Of a DNA stretch of 64,000 bases, positions 7,545 through 16,139 are shown one piece after another. Position numbers and translations under genes: made by a program. Below the pieces are notes generated by a model that was given only the letters and a program-made list of their open reading frames with translations, was not told the DNA's origin and ran no database searches. Source of the stretch: Paenalicyclobacillus cellulosilyticus. Its GTDB lineage: Bacteria > Bacillota > Bacilli > Alicyclobacillales > Alicyclobacillaceae. Position 1 is the first letter of the stretch. Every line of letters starts with the position of its first letter. The DNA is taken from contig NZ_BMOY01000003.1 in assembly GCF_014647315.1 (NCBI RefSeq), positions 1 to 64,000 of the forward strand, written 5' to 3'.

Positions 7545-10217
7545 CTACTCCTCCATGATTTCCCCTGTTTCTTCATCGTACCATGCGAACTTCGTTACGC
7601 CCGGAATTTCCGCAATCGCGTCCACCGGCCAAAAGACGTCCACACCGTTCGCGGATTCACGCACCCGTTCTGGATAGAATCCCTTGTAGGTAAGCCCGGT
7701 TTTTGGACTAAAGAACACCTTGACCACTTCAAACAGTTCGTTTTCGTTGTAAAGCGCGATGCCGAGGCTGCCGGGACGGATGATGCGTTTACGCGAACCT
7801 TCCGTCAGCCCGGTATCATGGGAAGGGGCAAGGATGAAATACGGTTCCGGACGCGCGCCCGAGTCGCGCAACAGTGCACGCAGAGCTTGCATCGTAGGCT
7901 CCGTCAACTCTAGGTCAGGCCAGACCCGGGCCAACTCGTGCATTTCTCGGATCACCTTGGTCATCACATCATCTTCCAACAGCCGCCCGCTGAGCCGGAG
8001 ACTGCCGTATGTTTGATCGTACAGACAGATAAAGCGACTCCCAGCTGGGATGTCCGGGAGATGGGTGCGGTGTTTGTCAAAGGCGATACCGATATCCCTC
8101 CGTTCATAAGGCAGAACGATGAAAAACGCTTCGTACAGGAGTTTTGCCAACGTCTCAACCTTGACGCCGTCGGAGTTCAAGGCAGGGTGGGACAAGACCA
8201 CGCCCGTGGTGAAGTAGAGTCTTGTAAACCGGCTACGGTCGTAGTAGACACTGGCGATACCGGATAGAGGTCCCAGCGGATATTCCGCCTTGATTTCCTT
8301 CGAGCCCCGCCGTTCTTTGACGCCGACTACCGATTCATTGATTTGAACGTCTGCCTCCACACCGATGAGAGCCCCGTAACGTTTCGCTTGATAGATCCTC
8401 TCTTCCGAAAAGCTGGGGTAGACGAGCGTTGGAAGTTGGATGGGTGCTGTGAAGTACCGGGACTCATGCCGCACTTGAATCGTCTTCTGATGCATCATGA
8501 TTTTATATACGCGGTACGGGCGGGTGGCGTAGTAGTACACAGCACCCGGGTACGCTTCGCGCAGCGCCTGAGCGTGAGACAGTTGTCCAAGCTGTTCCCG
8601 GTGCGGACCTTGTACAAGTTGAACCTTGAATTGGGTCTCCACGTCGCGGAGCGGGAATACGAGATTCGGCTGGTCGCCCGCCTCCATCTTCATTTGCTGC
8701 AGTTCACGGGGGACCTGTCCCAAGCGCTCCGAATTGCATAGTTCCACAAACCCATTAGGCCAGATCACTCGGTCCGTAAGTGAAATCGAAGCAGGATCAG
8801 CGTTTGTCTGACCGTATGCGGCGTCATGTTCACCGCCCGGACGTGCCAGGCAAAGTGCATGGATGTATTGGATGCGGGGATTCTCCAGGTACAGGGCACC
8901 TTCGGCGAGGGGGCGCGTCAAAAGTTCTTCCGGGCGGTGGAACACGGTCGAGTCGAGCACGCTGCCGGAGTTGATCAGGACGACCCTGCCCGGGCGGTGG
9001 CGTCCGATGCGGCCAATGCGCTGATAGAAACTCGTACTGGAAGAAGGTACTCCAATCAGCACCGCGATGTCCAGGTCGGGGATGTCGATGCCCAGTTCCA
9101 ACGCGCTCGTGCTGATAACACCACGAACTCGGCCGGAGGAGAGCCTGCTTTGAATCGTGTTGCGGTCGTGCTCTTCGTATCCCGCGCGGTATGGAAGGAT
9201 GTCCAATCGTTCGAGCGGATCGAATCGTTCAAGAGGAACGTTCGCTTCAATGGATGCGGCCACTTCGTCCGTTTCCGACCCGTCAACTCCCTCCTCTTCA
9301 TTGCCGCTTCCACGTGCGAGGATGGAAGACAACATCTCGGTCTGTTTTCTGCTATCGACAAATGCAAGAAACCGAGTGGAATGGTCTGCCGCCAATCGCT
9401 GTAAAAGGGCGCTCACTTCCGAAAAAAAGTCATTGTTGCCAGGTGGAGTGACCATGTCGATTGCAATGGGGTACTTGGGCGAAGAGTCCAGCTCCGGGCC
9501 AATGAGGGAGAACGGCTCTCCGAAAAGTTCGTGCAGATGGTTGTCGGGGTCCCGGATGGTAGCGGACGCTGCGACATACCGATAGTCTCCGCCAAGTTGG
9601 GCGCACACGTGGGCGATTCTGCGGAAAAGGTAGGCCGCGTTGGACCCGAACACACCCGTGTAGGTATGCACCTCGTCGACGATGATGAGTCTCAGGTGCT
9701 CCAGGAAACGTCGTATTGCCGGATCATTGAGTTTGAATAACATCCAGGCGTGCAGCACGTCCGGCGTTGTAATCAATATGCGACAATTGCGCAAAATGGA
9801 AGTGCGTTGTTCCGGCTGGATGCTGCCGTCAATTCTCGCCACAGGGAATTTCAGTCCTGCGGCTTCTATCGCTGACTTCCAGCGTTCTACCTGTTCAGTG
9901 CCGAGTGCTTTGAGCGGGTAAATGGCGAGAACCCGCGCTTCTGAATCCCGAACCAATGTTTCGATACCTGTCAAATAGAACAGGGCACTTTTTCCGGAAG
10001 CGGTTCCCGTCGTGAGGCACACGTTTTCACTTTTCAGAAAGCGGCGGAACCCTTCGTATTGGTGATGGTATAGCCCTTGTGGGAAGGAATTGACGATGTA
10101 ACTCCGAATGTGGTTGTTCGGATAGAGGTCCTCTATGGAGCGGTATTCTGCCGGCCTTCCGGGCAATGAATGGCGATAGTTCAAATGCCATCCAAGCTGA
10201 CGATAGACATGATCCAT
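7545..10217 (-). CDS. YprA/MrfA-like DEAD/DEAH-box helicase without the C-terminal cysteine cluster
   Basis: An 890-residue superfamily 2 helicase. Motif I TTGTASGKS lies at about residues 69-77, motif II DEVH at 181-184, motif III SAT at 218-220, the Q-R motif VI is FYQRIGRIGRHRPG, and STSALELGIDIPDL is motif V. The layout resembles the MrfA (YprA) repair helicases. The C-terminal third keeps a FICLYDQTYGSLRLS stretch like the DUF1998/MZB domain, but the four zinc-binding cysteines of MrfA are absent. ATG 10217 follows a GGGGGGA ribosome site. MrfA acts in mitomycin lesion repair; whether this variant does so or belongs to a defence role is open. Confidence 0.8.
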   Translation of the reverse strand: MDHVYRQLGWHLNYRHSLPGRPAEYRSIEDLYPNNHIRSYIVNSFPQGLYHHQYEGFRRFLKSENVCLTTGTASGKSALFYLTGIETLVRDSEARVLAIYPLKALGTEQVERWKSAIEAAGLKFPVARIDGSIQPEQRTSILRNCRILITTPDVLHAWMLFKLNDPAIRRFLEHLRLIIVDEVHTYTGVFGSNAAYLFRRIAHVCAQLGGDYRYVAASATIRDPDNHLHELFGEPFSLIGPELDSSPKYPIAIDMVTPPGNNDFFSEVSALLQRLAADHSTRFLAFVDSRKQTEMLSSILARGSGNEEEGVDGSETDEVAASIEANVPLERFDPLERLDILPYRAGYEEHDRNTIQSRLSSGRVRGVISTSALELGIDIPDLDIAVLIGVPSSSTSFYQRIGRIGRHRPGRVVLINSGSVLDSTVFHRPEELLTRPLAEGALYLENPRIQYIHALCLARPGGEHDAAYGQTNADPASISLTDRVIWPNGFVELCNSERLGQVPRELQQMKMEAGDQPNLVFPLRDVETQFKVQLVQGPHREQLGQLSHAQALREAYPGAVYYYATRPYRVYKIMMHQKTIQVRHESRYFTAPIQLPTLVYPSFSEERIYQAKRYGALIGVEADVQINESVVGVKERRGSKEIKAEYPLGPLSGIASVYYDRSRFTRLYFTTGVVLSHPALNSDGVKVETLAKLLYEAFFIVLPYERRDIGIAFDKHRTHLPDIPAGSRFICLYDQTYGSLRLSGRLLEDDVMTKVIREMHELARVWPDLELTEPTMQALRALLRDSGARPEPYFILAPSHDTGLTEGSRKRIIRPGSLGIALYNENELFEVVKVFFSPKTGLTYKGFYPERVRESANGVDVFWPVDAIAEIPGVTKFAWYDEETGEIMEE

Positions 10218-10316
10218 GAAAATCCCCCCAAGCTGGTTACGGATTCCGTTTTTCGGAAGCATCTGAGAGGTGCAAGTCGTGGATGTTGTTCGGATCACGA
10301 TTTCACTCTACCACAC

Positions 10317-10340
10317 AGGGGTGACAAATCGTGTCACCCC
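10317..10340. promoter_or_regulatory. perfect 9-bp inverted repeat between divergent genes
   Basis: GGGGTGACA and TGTCACCCC are separated by 5 bp (10318-10326 and 10332-10340) in the region between the helicase gene and the divergent 10504 gene. There is no T-run, so an operator is more likely than a terminator. The binding protein is unknown. Confidence 0.5.
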
Positions 10341-10503
10341 CGCCCAATCTTGCTGGCCATGACGGTTTTCCCTCTCGGCTGGGCCTTTTTATGGATGCAA
10401 CCGTCATTGGGGTTGGATTTTCCTGGGATAGTGTCGCGCGTATCGTGGCATATTTTCTTGTGTTATGTTCGTATGGGATGATGAACGAATGAGGTGGGGA
10501 TAC

Positions 10504-10824
10504 ATGCTGATTCCGATTGTCAAACTGCGGGAGGCGCAGGAGGTTCTCTTGCAGCACGGATTTGCCAAACAGCATGAGCGCATCTTCACCCTCGATCACG
10601 TCGAAGGTGCGCGCGGGGTGCAATGCCTGTTTGGGTTTGACGACGCGGGCGACGCCGGGCACTATGAGGTCAACGTGCGCTGCCTCGAGCGTCCGGTGGA
10701 ACGTGGGCGCAAGGGGGCGGACATCGCTCGAGTGCGGGTGATCCAGCTGGCGGACGCACCGGCAAAGGTGCGGCAGGCTGCGGAAGCCGCCCTTCGCGCC
10801 CTGCAAGCGCTCGGCGAGGCGTGA
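10504..10824 (+). CDS. hypothetical protein
   Basis: A 106-residue protein, starting at ATG 10504 (MLIPIVKLREAQ; an in-frame ATG at 10489 is the alternative). The sequence alternates predicted strands and helices, with FGFDDAGDAGHYEVNVRCLERPVERG in the middle and an alanine-rich helix at the end (KVRQAAEAALRALQ). It has no signal peptide or membrane segment. GC-rich third positions match the core genes of this genome. I recognise no family. It is divergent from the helicase gene. Confidence 0.55.
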   Translation: MLIPIVKLREAQEVLLQHGFAKQHERIFTLDHVEGARGVQCLFGFDDAGDAGHYEVNVRCLERPVERGRKGADIARVRVIQLADAPAKVRQAAEAALRALQALGEA

Positions 10825-10833
10825 AGCCTCGCC
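10813..10833 (+). terminator. hairpin overlapping the stop codon of the 10504 gene
   Basis: GGCGAGGC (10813-10820) pairs with GCCTCGCC (10826-10833) across a 5-nt loop holding the TGA. It lies between convergent genes. The T-run is missing, so termination is only possible. Confidence 0.4.
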
Positions 10834-10894
10834 ATCCTCCTCACGATGTGGCGACAGGGAAGCGTTGTTCACGGAGGAGGCGATGCTGCTCTTA

Positions 10895-11203
10895 TCACTT
10901 CTCCCGCAGCTTCGCTTCCACAACCGCCACTTTTTCCTCCATGGTGTGTTCGTGATCGCGCCGGTCGTCGATCTTCACGACCGTCGAAAACCGCTGCACG
11001 CCTTGTTTCGCCAGCGCGTCGTGCATGTCGGCGATGGCCGCGAAAATCTCGCGCAGGTCGCCCTCGATGTTGGTGAACATCGGATCGAGACGGAAGCGAA
11101 GGTTGGGATAGCGGGTCAGCACCTTCTGCGCCTCCGCCACGTACGCACTCACGCTGGTCGATCCGGTGCCGACAGGGACGATGCTCACAGCGACGATGGC
11201 CAT
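10895..11203 (-). CDS. MTH1187/YkoF-like (DUF77) thiamine-binding domain protein
   Basis: A 102-residue protein of the MTH1187 (UPF0045, DUF77) family, small ferredoxin-like proteins that bind thiamine or pyrimidine moieties in some members. Family hallmarks are the N-terminal VAVSIVPVGTGSTSVSAYVAE, then FRLDPMFTNIEGDLREIFAAI and RFSTVVKIDDRRD. The first motif corresponds to the VSIVPIG...S.S..V pattern of the family. It is a single gene with no thiamine transporter beside it, so its partner is unclear. Confidence 0.88.
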   Translation of the reverse strand: MAIVAVSIVPVGTGSTSVSAYVAEAQKVLTRYPNLRFRLDPMFTNIEGDLREIFAAIADMHDALAKQGVQRFSTVVKIDDRRDHEHTMEEKVAVVEAKLREK

Positions 11204-11251
11204 GGGGGATCACGTCCTTTTCAATAAGATGTGTTGTATTCATGGATTCTT

Positions 11252-12793
11252 TCAATTGGATGGTGGTGGCGGAGGAGGCGCAATGCTGACCTCGTACGTG
11301 CCGCCGGCGGCTGAGTACAGCCATGCTCCTTGGCCTGGTTGTAAATTCAGGGTCCCGCCTTGGGCAGGCACGTATGTTTTAGTCATAGGATCATATGTGA
11401 ACGCTGCATCGCCAGACTGAAGAACCACGGAGACTGGCTCATTGAAGGGATTACCAATCATCGTCCAAACCTTCGCGTTTGCCGTGAGAGAATAAGACAA
11501 ATCCGATGGTGGAGGAAGTGTGATGGAACGCGCTGATTTTACGTACACCCACTCTGCATTGACTGGGTTCGTGGATGATGAAATATACGATGTACCGCTC
11601 CAAAAATACGTAACAACGCCGGTTAGGGAATTCGCCACATAGCTGTCAACTAAGTTCCATCCTGGTTGCAAAGTTAGGGTTATCAGATGGTTTTCACCAG
11701 AACTCTGTTGATATGAATTTCCAGACGACGCGCCGGATTTCGCGGTACCGTTACCCCCTGCGGAGGGCGTCGCATGATAGATGAAAAGTCCGTTGTCCGT
11801 GAGCACGTCCAACGCGCTGTTGGTTGGCGACCACAGCATCGACCTGATTCGATTGAATTTATTGTTCTTAATAGTTGCTAGAATTTTCCCGGATGTACCG
11901 TCGATCACGTCAATTCGAGGCACCCAGTCCCTCTGATCTTCTCCGCTGACAAACAGGGTATCGCCGTTCTCGGCAATCGACACGTCTCCAAACGAAAGCA
12001 GGTTCGGGTCGGTAAAGACGCGTGTTTGACTGCCAGTGGTTGTATCCAACTCGACAATGTTGAAATCGGTCCCCATTCCTACAGCGTATACCTTGGAACC
12101 GTCTGGACTCTCGATAACTCCGTAAACATCCGAGATGTCGTCCGTGACGAGAAATTGTCCAGTTTCCAGCATGGTGTTGATGGCGTACACCCCCTTTTCG
12201 TATGTGCAAGGGACGTACAGGGTGACTCCGTCGGTGGTGGAAAAAGGATGATCGCTGTTCAGACCCTTGCCGCTCACTTCCCATAGGATGTCTCCCGACG
12301 TCAGATCGATTACCAGGAAGTTGCCTTGGTCATTCACGGCGTACAAAGTATTGCTGTTGGATGAAACCTGCATCTGTTTGACCAGACCAAGGTCTTGGTC
12401 GGTGATGGTGTTCGTGACATTGCCTGATGTAGTATCCACAATCGCGATATCTGTCTCATTTGAACTAAAATCACTGGAGTCGTTACCGCTTACTTGGGAG
12501 GCGTATAGAGTGCGGCCGTCCGCAGTTACTGTGATCGCTTGAGCGTTGAGACTCCATGCATGCAATACCTGGCCAGAAGGTGATACTTCAAACACTTTTC
12601 CAGAATCATCGAGTATAAACAGATCTCCGTTGGCATCTGATACCATCTGTCTTCCCGAGACTGGTATCGTTTTGCTGACGGACCAGTTTTGTGATGAGGT
12701 GCTGAACCCGGCGAAAGCTGTCGGAAGAGACATACTAAAACATGCCAAGGCGGCCATCAGTCCCGTAGTGGTTTTTCCGAGCGTCCTTTTCAT
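11252..12793 (-). CDS. secreted beta-propeller (YVTN-like) protein with a polyproline tail
   Basis: A 513-residue exported protein. A Sec signal peptide (KRTLGKTTTGLMAALACFSM...TAFA) occupies about residues 1-29. Repeated units such as DANGDLFILDDSGKVFEVSPSG and DTTSGNVTNTI follow, typical of a YVTN/quinoprotein-like propeller to about residue 345. After a low-complexity linker (GASSGNSYQQSSGEN) comes a domain of the GWNLV type: LTLQPGWNLVD, a WVYVKSARSITL strand and LNLQPGQGAWLYS. The end is PPPPPPSN. There is no sortase or S-layer motif. It lies 31 bp downstream of the 12825 gene in the same orientation, so the two are probably co-expressed. Function unknown. Confidence 0.75.
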   Translation of the reverse strand: MKRTLGKTTTGLMAALACFSMSLPTAFAGFSTSSQNWSVSKTIPVSGRQMVSDANGDLFILDDSGKVFEVSPSGQVLHAWSLNAQAITVTADGRTLYASQVSGNDSSDFSSNETDIAIVDTTSGNVTNTITDQDLGLVKQMQVSSNSNTLYAVNDQGNFLVIDLTSGDILWEVSGKGLNSDHPFSTTDGVTLYVPCTYEKGVYAINTMLETGQFLVTDDISDVYGVIESPDGSKVYAVGMGTDFNIVELDTTTGSQTRVFTDPNLLSFGDVSIAENGDTLFVSGEDQRDWVPRIDVIDGTSGKILATIKNNKFNRIRSMLWSPTNSALDVLTDNGLFIYHATPSAGGNGTAKSGASSGNSYQQSSGENHLITLTLQPGWNLVDSYVANSLTGVVTYFWSGTSYISSSTNPVNAEWVYVKSARSITLPPPSDLSYSLTANAKVWTMIGNPFNEPVSVVLQSGDAAFTYDPMTKTYVPAQGGTLNLQPGQGAWLYSAAGGTYEVSIAPPPPPPSN

Positions 12794-12824
12794 ATGCTCA
12801 ACTCCTCAGCGGTAATTCTCCCAA

Positions 12825-13538
12825 TCATTGATTTTGAACAGGTGTTGGGGGAGGAGGCGGCGGTTGTGGCGCTCCGTCCGTGTTCTCACCTATATTCTCA
12901 CCTCGGTTGGCCGGTTGGGTCCCAATATCTGATGGTTGGGTTGAAGTCGACGGCGGCGAAGGCGGTGGGGGCGGAGATATGGCATCGCCTTGAGCACCGG
13001 ATGTCCCTGACTGGCCCTTTGAGAGTGTGGTCTGTTTGTATGCAAGCTTCCATATGGCCCAAGAACCCTTCATGCTCCAAACATCGGTTGAAAACCCGAT
13101 ATGATCTAACACCGCCTGAACAGATTGAAGCGGGAAAAACAACTGTTTGACAACACTGCTCTGGACCCTCAACGAGATGGATTGGACTCCACGCTCCACG
13201 ACCGAACCGTTCACCTGTACGACAAAGCCGCCGCCAGTCTTGGCAGGTCGGAGCTGATTGTCGTAGAGGCCGGTGACGATTGTCCATTCGTGTTTGGAAG
13301 TGTTAATCTTATTTTGGATCCCAAGTCGGGTCAGCAAATTGCTGACGGTGGACGCTTGAACGTAAATCTTCTTGTTCATTTCAGTATAACTCGAAGTTGC
13401 ATACGTTTTCCCATTGAGTTGAATCGTGTACGTCTTCACTGGATTAGCGAGGACCAGAAGCGTGGGAGCCGAGCCTACCGCCACGAACAGAGATAAAATA
13501 CATGAAAATATGAACTTCCATCGCCGCACTCCGATCAC
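12825..13538 (-). CDS. secreted copper-amine-oxidase-N-like domain protein with a proline-rich tail
   Basis: A 237-residue exported protein. A signal peptide or anchor (WKFIFSCILSLFVAVGSAPTLLVLA) is followed by TYTIQLNGKTYATSSYTEMNKKIYVQASTVSNLLTRLG. This resembles the 'copper amine oxidase N-terminal domain' found in many extracellular Bacillales proteins (a structural domain, not an oxidase). The last 60 residues are low complexity, with PPPPPSPPSTST and PQPPPPPPTPVQNQ. It is the first gene of a two-gene unit with the propeller protein, and a good promoter lies upstream. Role unknown; a cell-surface pair is inferred. Confidence 0.65.
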   Translation of the reverse strand: MIGVRRWKFIFSCILSLFVAVGSAPTLLVLANPVKTYTIQLNGKTYATSSYTEMNKKIYVQASTVSNLLTRLGIQNKINTSKHEWTIVTGLYDNQLRPAKTGGGFVVQVNGSVVERGVQSISLRVQSSVVKQLFFPLQSVQAVLDHIGFSTDVWSMKGSWAIWKLAYKQTTLSKGQSGTSGAQGDAISPPPPPSPPSTSTQPSDIGTQPANRGENIGENTDGAPQPPPPPPTPVQNQ

Positions 13539-13927
13539 CCTTTTCGATGCATCAGAAGGATCATTCGATTCGGTTTGGATCTATGTTCCAATCATGATTA
13601 TAATGTGTCATGATAGGTTTTCAAGCCAACGACACTTTGGGTGGGTTTTCCTGTTTATTACTAAAATGTTATAAAGGTGCATGTGACCTGCTTGGGGAAC
13701 CCATTTTTGGCGGGTGTAGCCTTTTCGACGCTATGTGCGACACCTGGCAACAAACTTCGCAGGAAACAACAGGAACTTCATGATTTCGCTGTACTGGCAA
13801 GTACGCACGGGATCATGTGTACCTCGATGCTAGGTGCGGGAGGGGGCTCGGGTAATCATCACTGCTTCTTTGCAGATGAATGGGTGATGATCTGAATTTT
13901 CAGGGAACAGAGGAGGGTTAGCAGGCT
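13539..13927. other. intergenic region between divergent genes
   Basis: A 389-bp gap. It holds the minus-strand promoter for the secreted-protein pair (13597-13624) and must hold the promoter of the plus-strand DUF262 gene, where only a weak TTATAA-like hexamer near 13670 is seen. An AGGAGG site precedes the DUF262 start. No gene or repeat is visible in the rest. Confidence 0.5.
13597..13624 (-). promoter_or_regulatory. sigma-A type promoter for the secreted-protein pair
   Basis: On the minus strand TTGAAA (13624-13619) and a perfect TATAAT (13602-13597) are 16 bp apart, about 60 bp upstream of the start at 13538. Confidence 0.65.
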
Positions 13928-15565
13928 GTGTCCTATGAGGCGGTGAAGCTGTACGACATTGTGAAACGAGCAGTGCACCATGAGTGGAGCATTCCCGAAT
14001 TCCAGCGAGGGTTTGTATGGAAGTCGACCCAAGTGAGAGATTTGGCGGAATCCCTGTGGCTGCATTATCCCATCGGGAGTTTCTTGTTGTGGGACAGCCG
14101 AGGAGCAGGAGAGCCACAAACGGCAGTTGACGCGAAGGTCCCGACGCATTGGGTCGTGGATGGTCAGCAACGCACGACAGCGTTGTGTATCTTATTTGGC
14201 CGCAAGCCCTATTGGTGGAACGATGCGGAAGAATGGAACCGTATCCTGAGCAAGTACGACATCCGCTTCGACATCGAAGCCAAGGAGCCTCCGTATTTCC
14301 TGGTTGCCAACGCGGCCGTGCGGGCGACCAAAGTGCCACGGTACATCCCGGTACGTGATCTTCTGAACCTCGACACGAAAAAGGACAAGGACGACGAGCA
14401 ATTGCGCAAACTGGCTGCGGAGATCAAGCAGCATGGGTTATGCAAGCATATGGACACCATGGAGGTTTACGTGCGTCTGGACAGGGTGCGCAAGATCCGT
14501 GACGCCGACGTCGTCACCATCACGGTTGATCACGACCTCGAAGATGTGGTTGAAATCTTTTCCCGGCTGAACAGTAAGGGGACGCGGGTCACGGAGGCAG
14601 ACATCTATCTCGGTGTTGTCGCTGCAAGGATGCCGGGTTGGGTGAGGGAGCACTTCCTGCCCTATCTGCGAGAGTTGACCGATGCGGGATTTGATATCAG
14701 CCCTAACCTGCTCTTTCGCTGCGTCACCGCGATCGGAGCAAAGAAGGTGCGGTTTAGGGAGATTGACGACCGATTTTGGAGCGCCGAGTCCATTCAACCT
14801 TGTTGGCAACGGACGAAAGAGGCTTGGAAGAATCTGATAGCCTATTTTAGGCAACGTGGGATTCTGAGTAGTGATCCCATGCCGACCGAGGCTGCACTCG
14901 TCACCATGGTTGCACTGATGGACAAATTCCCAGAAGGTCCGTTCGACTTGGCGCTGTACTGGTTCCTGCAAGCCTCGCGATTTGGTCGCTACAGTGGCTC
15001 GAGCACCACAACGCTTTCAGAGGACCTGCGGGATATCGGTGAGGCGAAATCGCTGACCGAGGCCATTACGAAGTTGTTGAACAGACTGGACCATAGGACT
15101 CCGTTGACCGCAGAGGATTTTCTGCGCGATTACGGCGACGCGAGGTTCGGACGCTTTCTTCTATATCTCCTCGTGTACCGAGAAAAAGCACTGGATTGGG
15201 ATGAGCAAAGCCACCGGATCGGATTTGAAGGCGTGCAAGCCTTGGCAGACTTTCGACCCCAGTGGCATCACATCTTTCCGAGGAAGTTTCTCGAGGGAAA
15301 GGTTTCGGAAGACAAAATCAACGCTCTCGCCAATATTGCTGTCATCGGTCCGAAGATCAACATTCGTATCAATGCTCGCGCTCCGATGGATTACATCTCG
15401 CGATACAACATCACAGCAGATAAGTTGAAGGCTCAATTCATTGACGAGGATGTAATGCATCGTACAGTGGACGAATATGAGGATTGGCTTCAAACACGTG
15501 CACAGCGGCTAGCCGAAGCTGCGAACAGGTTTCTCGACGAGTTGAAAGGGAACGCTGATGTGTGA
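13928..15565 (+). CDS. DUF262/HNH nuclease, GmrSD-like (single gene)
   Basis: A 545-residue protein with an N-terminal DUF262 (ParB-like) domain: SIPEFQRGFVWKSTQV near residues 21-36, PIGSFLLW near 49 and the hallmark VDGQQRTTAL near 78. The middle is helical with FSRLNSKGTRVTEADI. The C-terminal part has an HNH-like site, PQWHHIFPRKFL, then NALANIAVIGPKINIRINARAPMDYI (DUF1524-like). GmrSD enzymes are NTP-dependent type IV restriction nucleases that cut glucosylated-hydroxymethylcytosine DNA; this fused form resembles GmrS and GmrD in one chain. GTG 13928 follows an AGGAGG site. A phage-defence role is inferred; no methylase or partner gene is next to it. Confidence 0.8.
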   Translation: MSYEAVKLYDIVKRAVHHEWSIPEFQRGFVWKSTQVRDLAESLWLHYPIGSFLLWDSRGAGEPQTAVDAKVPTHWVVDGQQRTTALCILFGRKPYWWNDAEEWNRILSKYDIRFDIEAKEPPYFLVANAAVRATKVPRYIPVRDLLNLDTKKDKDDEQLRKLAAEIKQHGLCKHMDTMEVYVRLDRVRKIRDADVVTITVDHDLEDVVEIFSRLNSKGTRVTEADIYLGVVAARMPGWVREHFLPYLRELTDAGFDISPNLLFRCVTAIGAKKVRFREIDDRFWSAESIQPCWQRTKEAWKNLIAYFRQRGILSSDPMPTEAALVTMVALMDKFPEGPFDLALYWFLQASRFGRYSGSSTTTLSEDLRDIGEAKSLTEAITKLLNRLDHRTPLTAEDFLRDYGDARFGRFLLYLLVYREKALDWDEQSHRIGFEGVQALADFRPQWHHIFPRKFLEGKVSEDKINALANIAVIGPKINIRINARAPMDYISRYNITADKLKAQFIDEDVMHRTVDEYEDWLQTRAQRLAEAANRFLDELKGNADV

Positions 15566-15650
15566 GGAGAATGGACTCAAAGAGAAGGTGGCGGGCGGTG
15601 TGACGAGTGGAAGACATGACACAGCTTATGCCGCAAGGAGGGATGCATCC

Positions 15651-16028
15651 ATGATCCGCGTCCGTTTTGTCAGCATTCCGGTGGCCAATCAGGACCGGGC
15701 GCTCGCGTTTTACACGGAGAAGCTGGGGTTCGAGGTCGTCACCGATCAACCGTTCGGCAACGGCCAGCGATGGATTGAGCTGCGTCCACCGGGATCGGAG
15801 ACGTTGGTCGTATTGTTCACGCCGCCTGGCATGGAGAACCGCATCGGAGGCTATCAGAACGTGGCGTTCACGTGTGAGGATGTGGAGGCTGCTTACCGGG
15901 AGCTCTCCGCCCGGGGTGTCGAATTTGTGCAGCCGGCTCGTCGTGCGGAGTGGGGCGGGATGGAAGCCATCTTCAAGGATTCGGAGGGGAATGTGTTCGT
16001 GCTGGCGGCGCCGCAAGGTGCGCCTTAA
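15651..16028 (+). CDS. VOC/glyoxalase family protein
   Basis: A 125-residue vicinal-oxygen-chelate fold protein. The N-terminal strand-helix FVSIPVANQDRALAFYTEKLGFEV, the central IGGYQNVAFTCEDVEAAYREL and the closing EAIFKDSEGNVFVLAAP are typical of bleomycin-resistance or glyoxalase-like members. Candidate metal residues are few, so it may be a binding protein rather than an enzyme. ATG 15651 follows an AAGGAGG site. The last 108 bp and the following terminator are duplicated at 23376-23520, on the far side of the resistance cluster. Substrate unknown. Confidence 0.88.
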   Translation: MIRVRFVSIPVANQDRALAFYTEKLGFEVVTDQPFGNGQRWIELRPPGSETLVVLFTPPGMENRIGGYQNVAFTCEDVEAAYRELSARGVEFVQPARRAEWGGMEAIFKDSEGNVFVLAAPQGAP

Positions 16029-16065
16029 ACCAGACAGGGCGTGGAACCATTGGGTGCAGCCCGCC
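15921..16065. repeat. direct repeat, left copy (3' end of the VOC gene and downstream)
   Basis: These 145 bp recur at 23376-23520 with about five mismatches. The repeat runs from codon ~91 of the VOC gene through its stop and into the former terminator. In this copy the terminator stem is damaged (GGGCGTGG against gCCCGCC), while the right copy keeps it. Confidence 0.93.
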
Positions 16066-16139
16066 ACAAATCTTAGCGTTGGGCCGACCTTTGCATGGAA
16101 GAGGCACCATCGTTCGAATTGTCGCTCTTCTGCCGCGCT

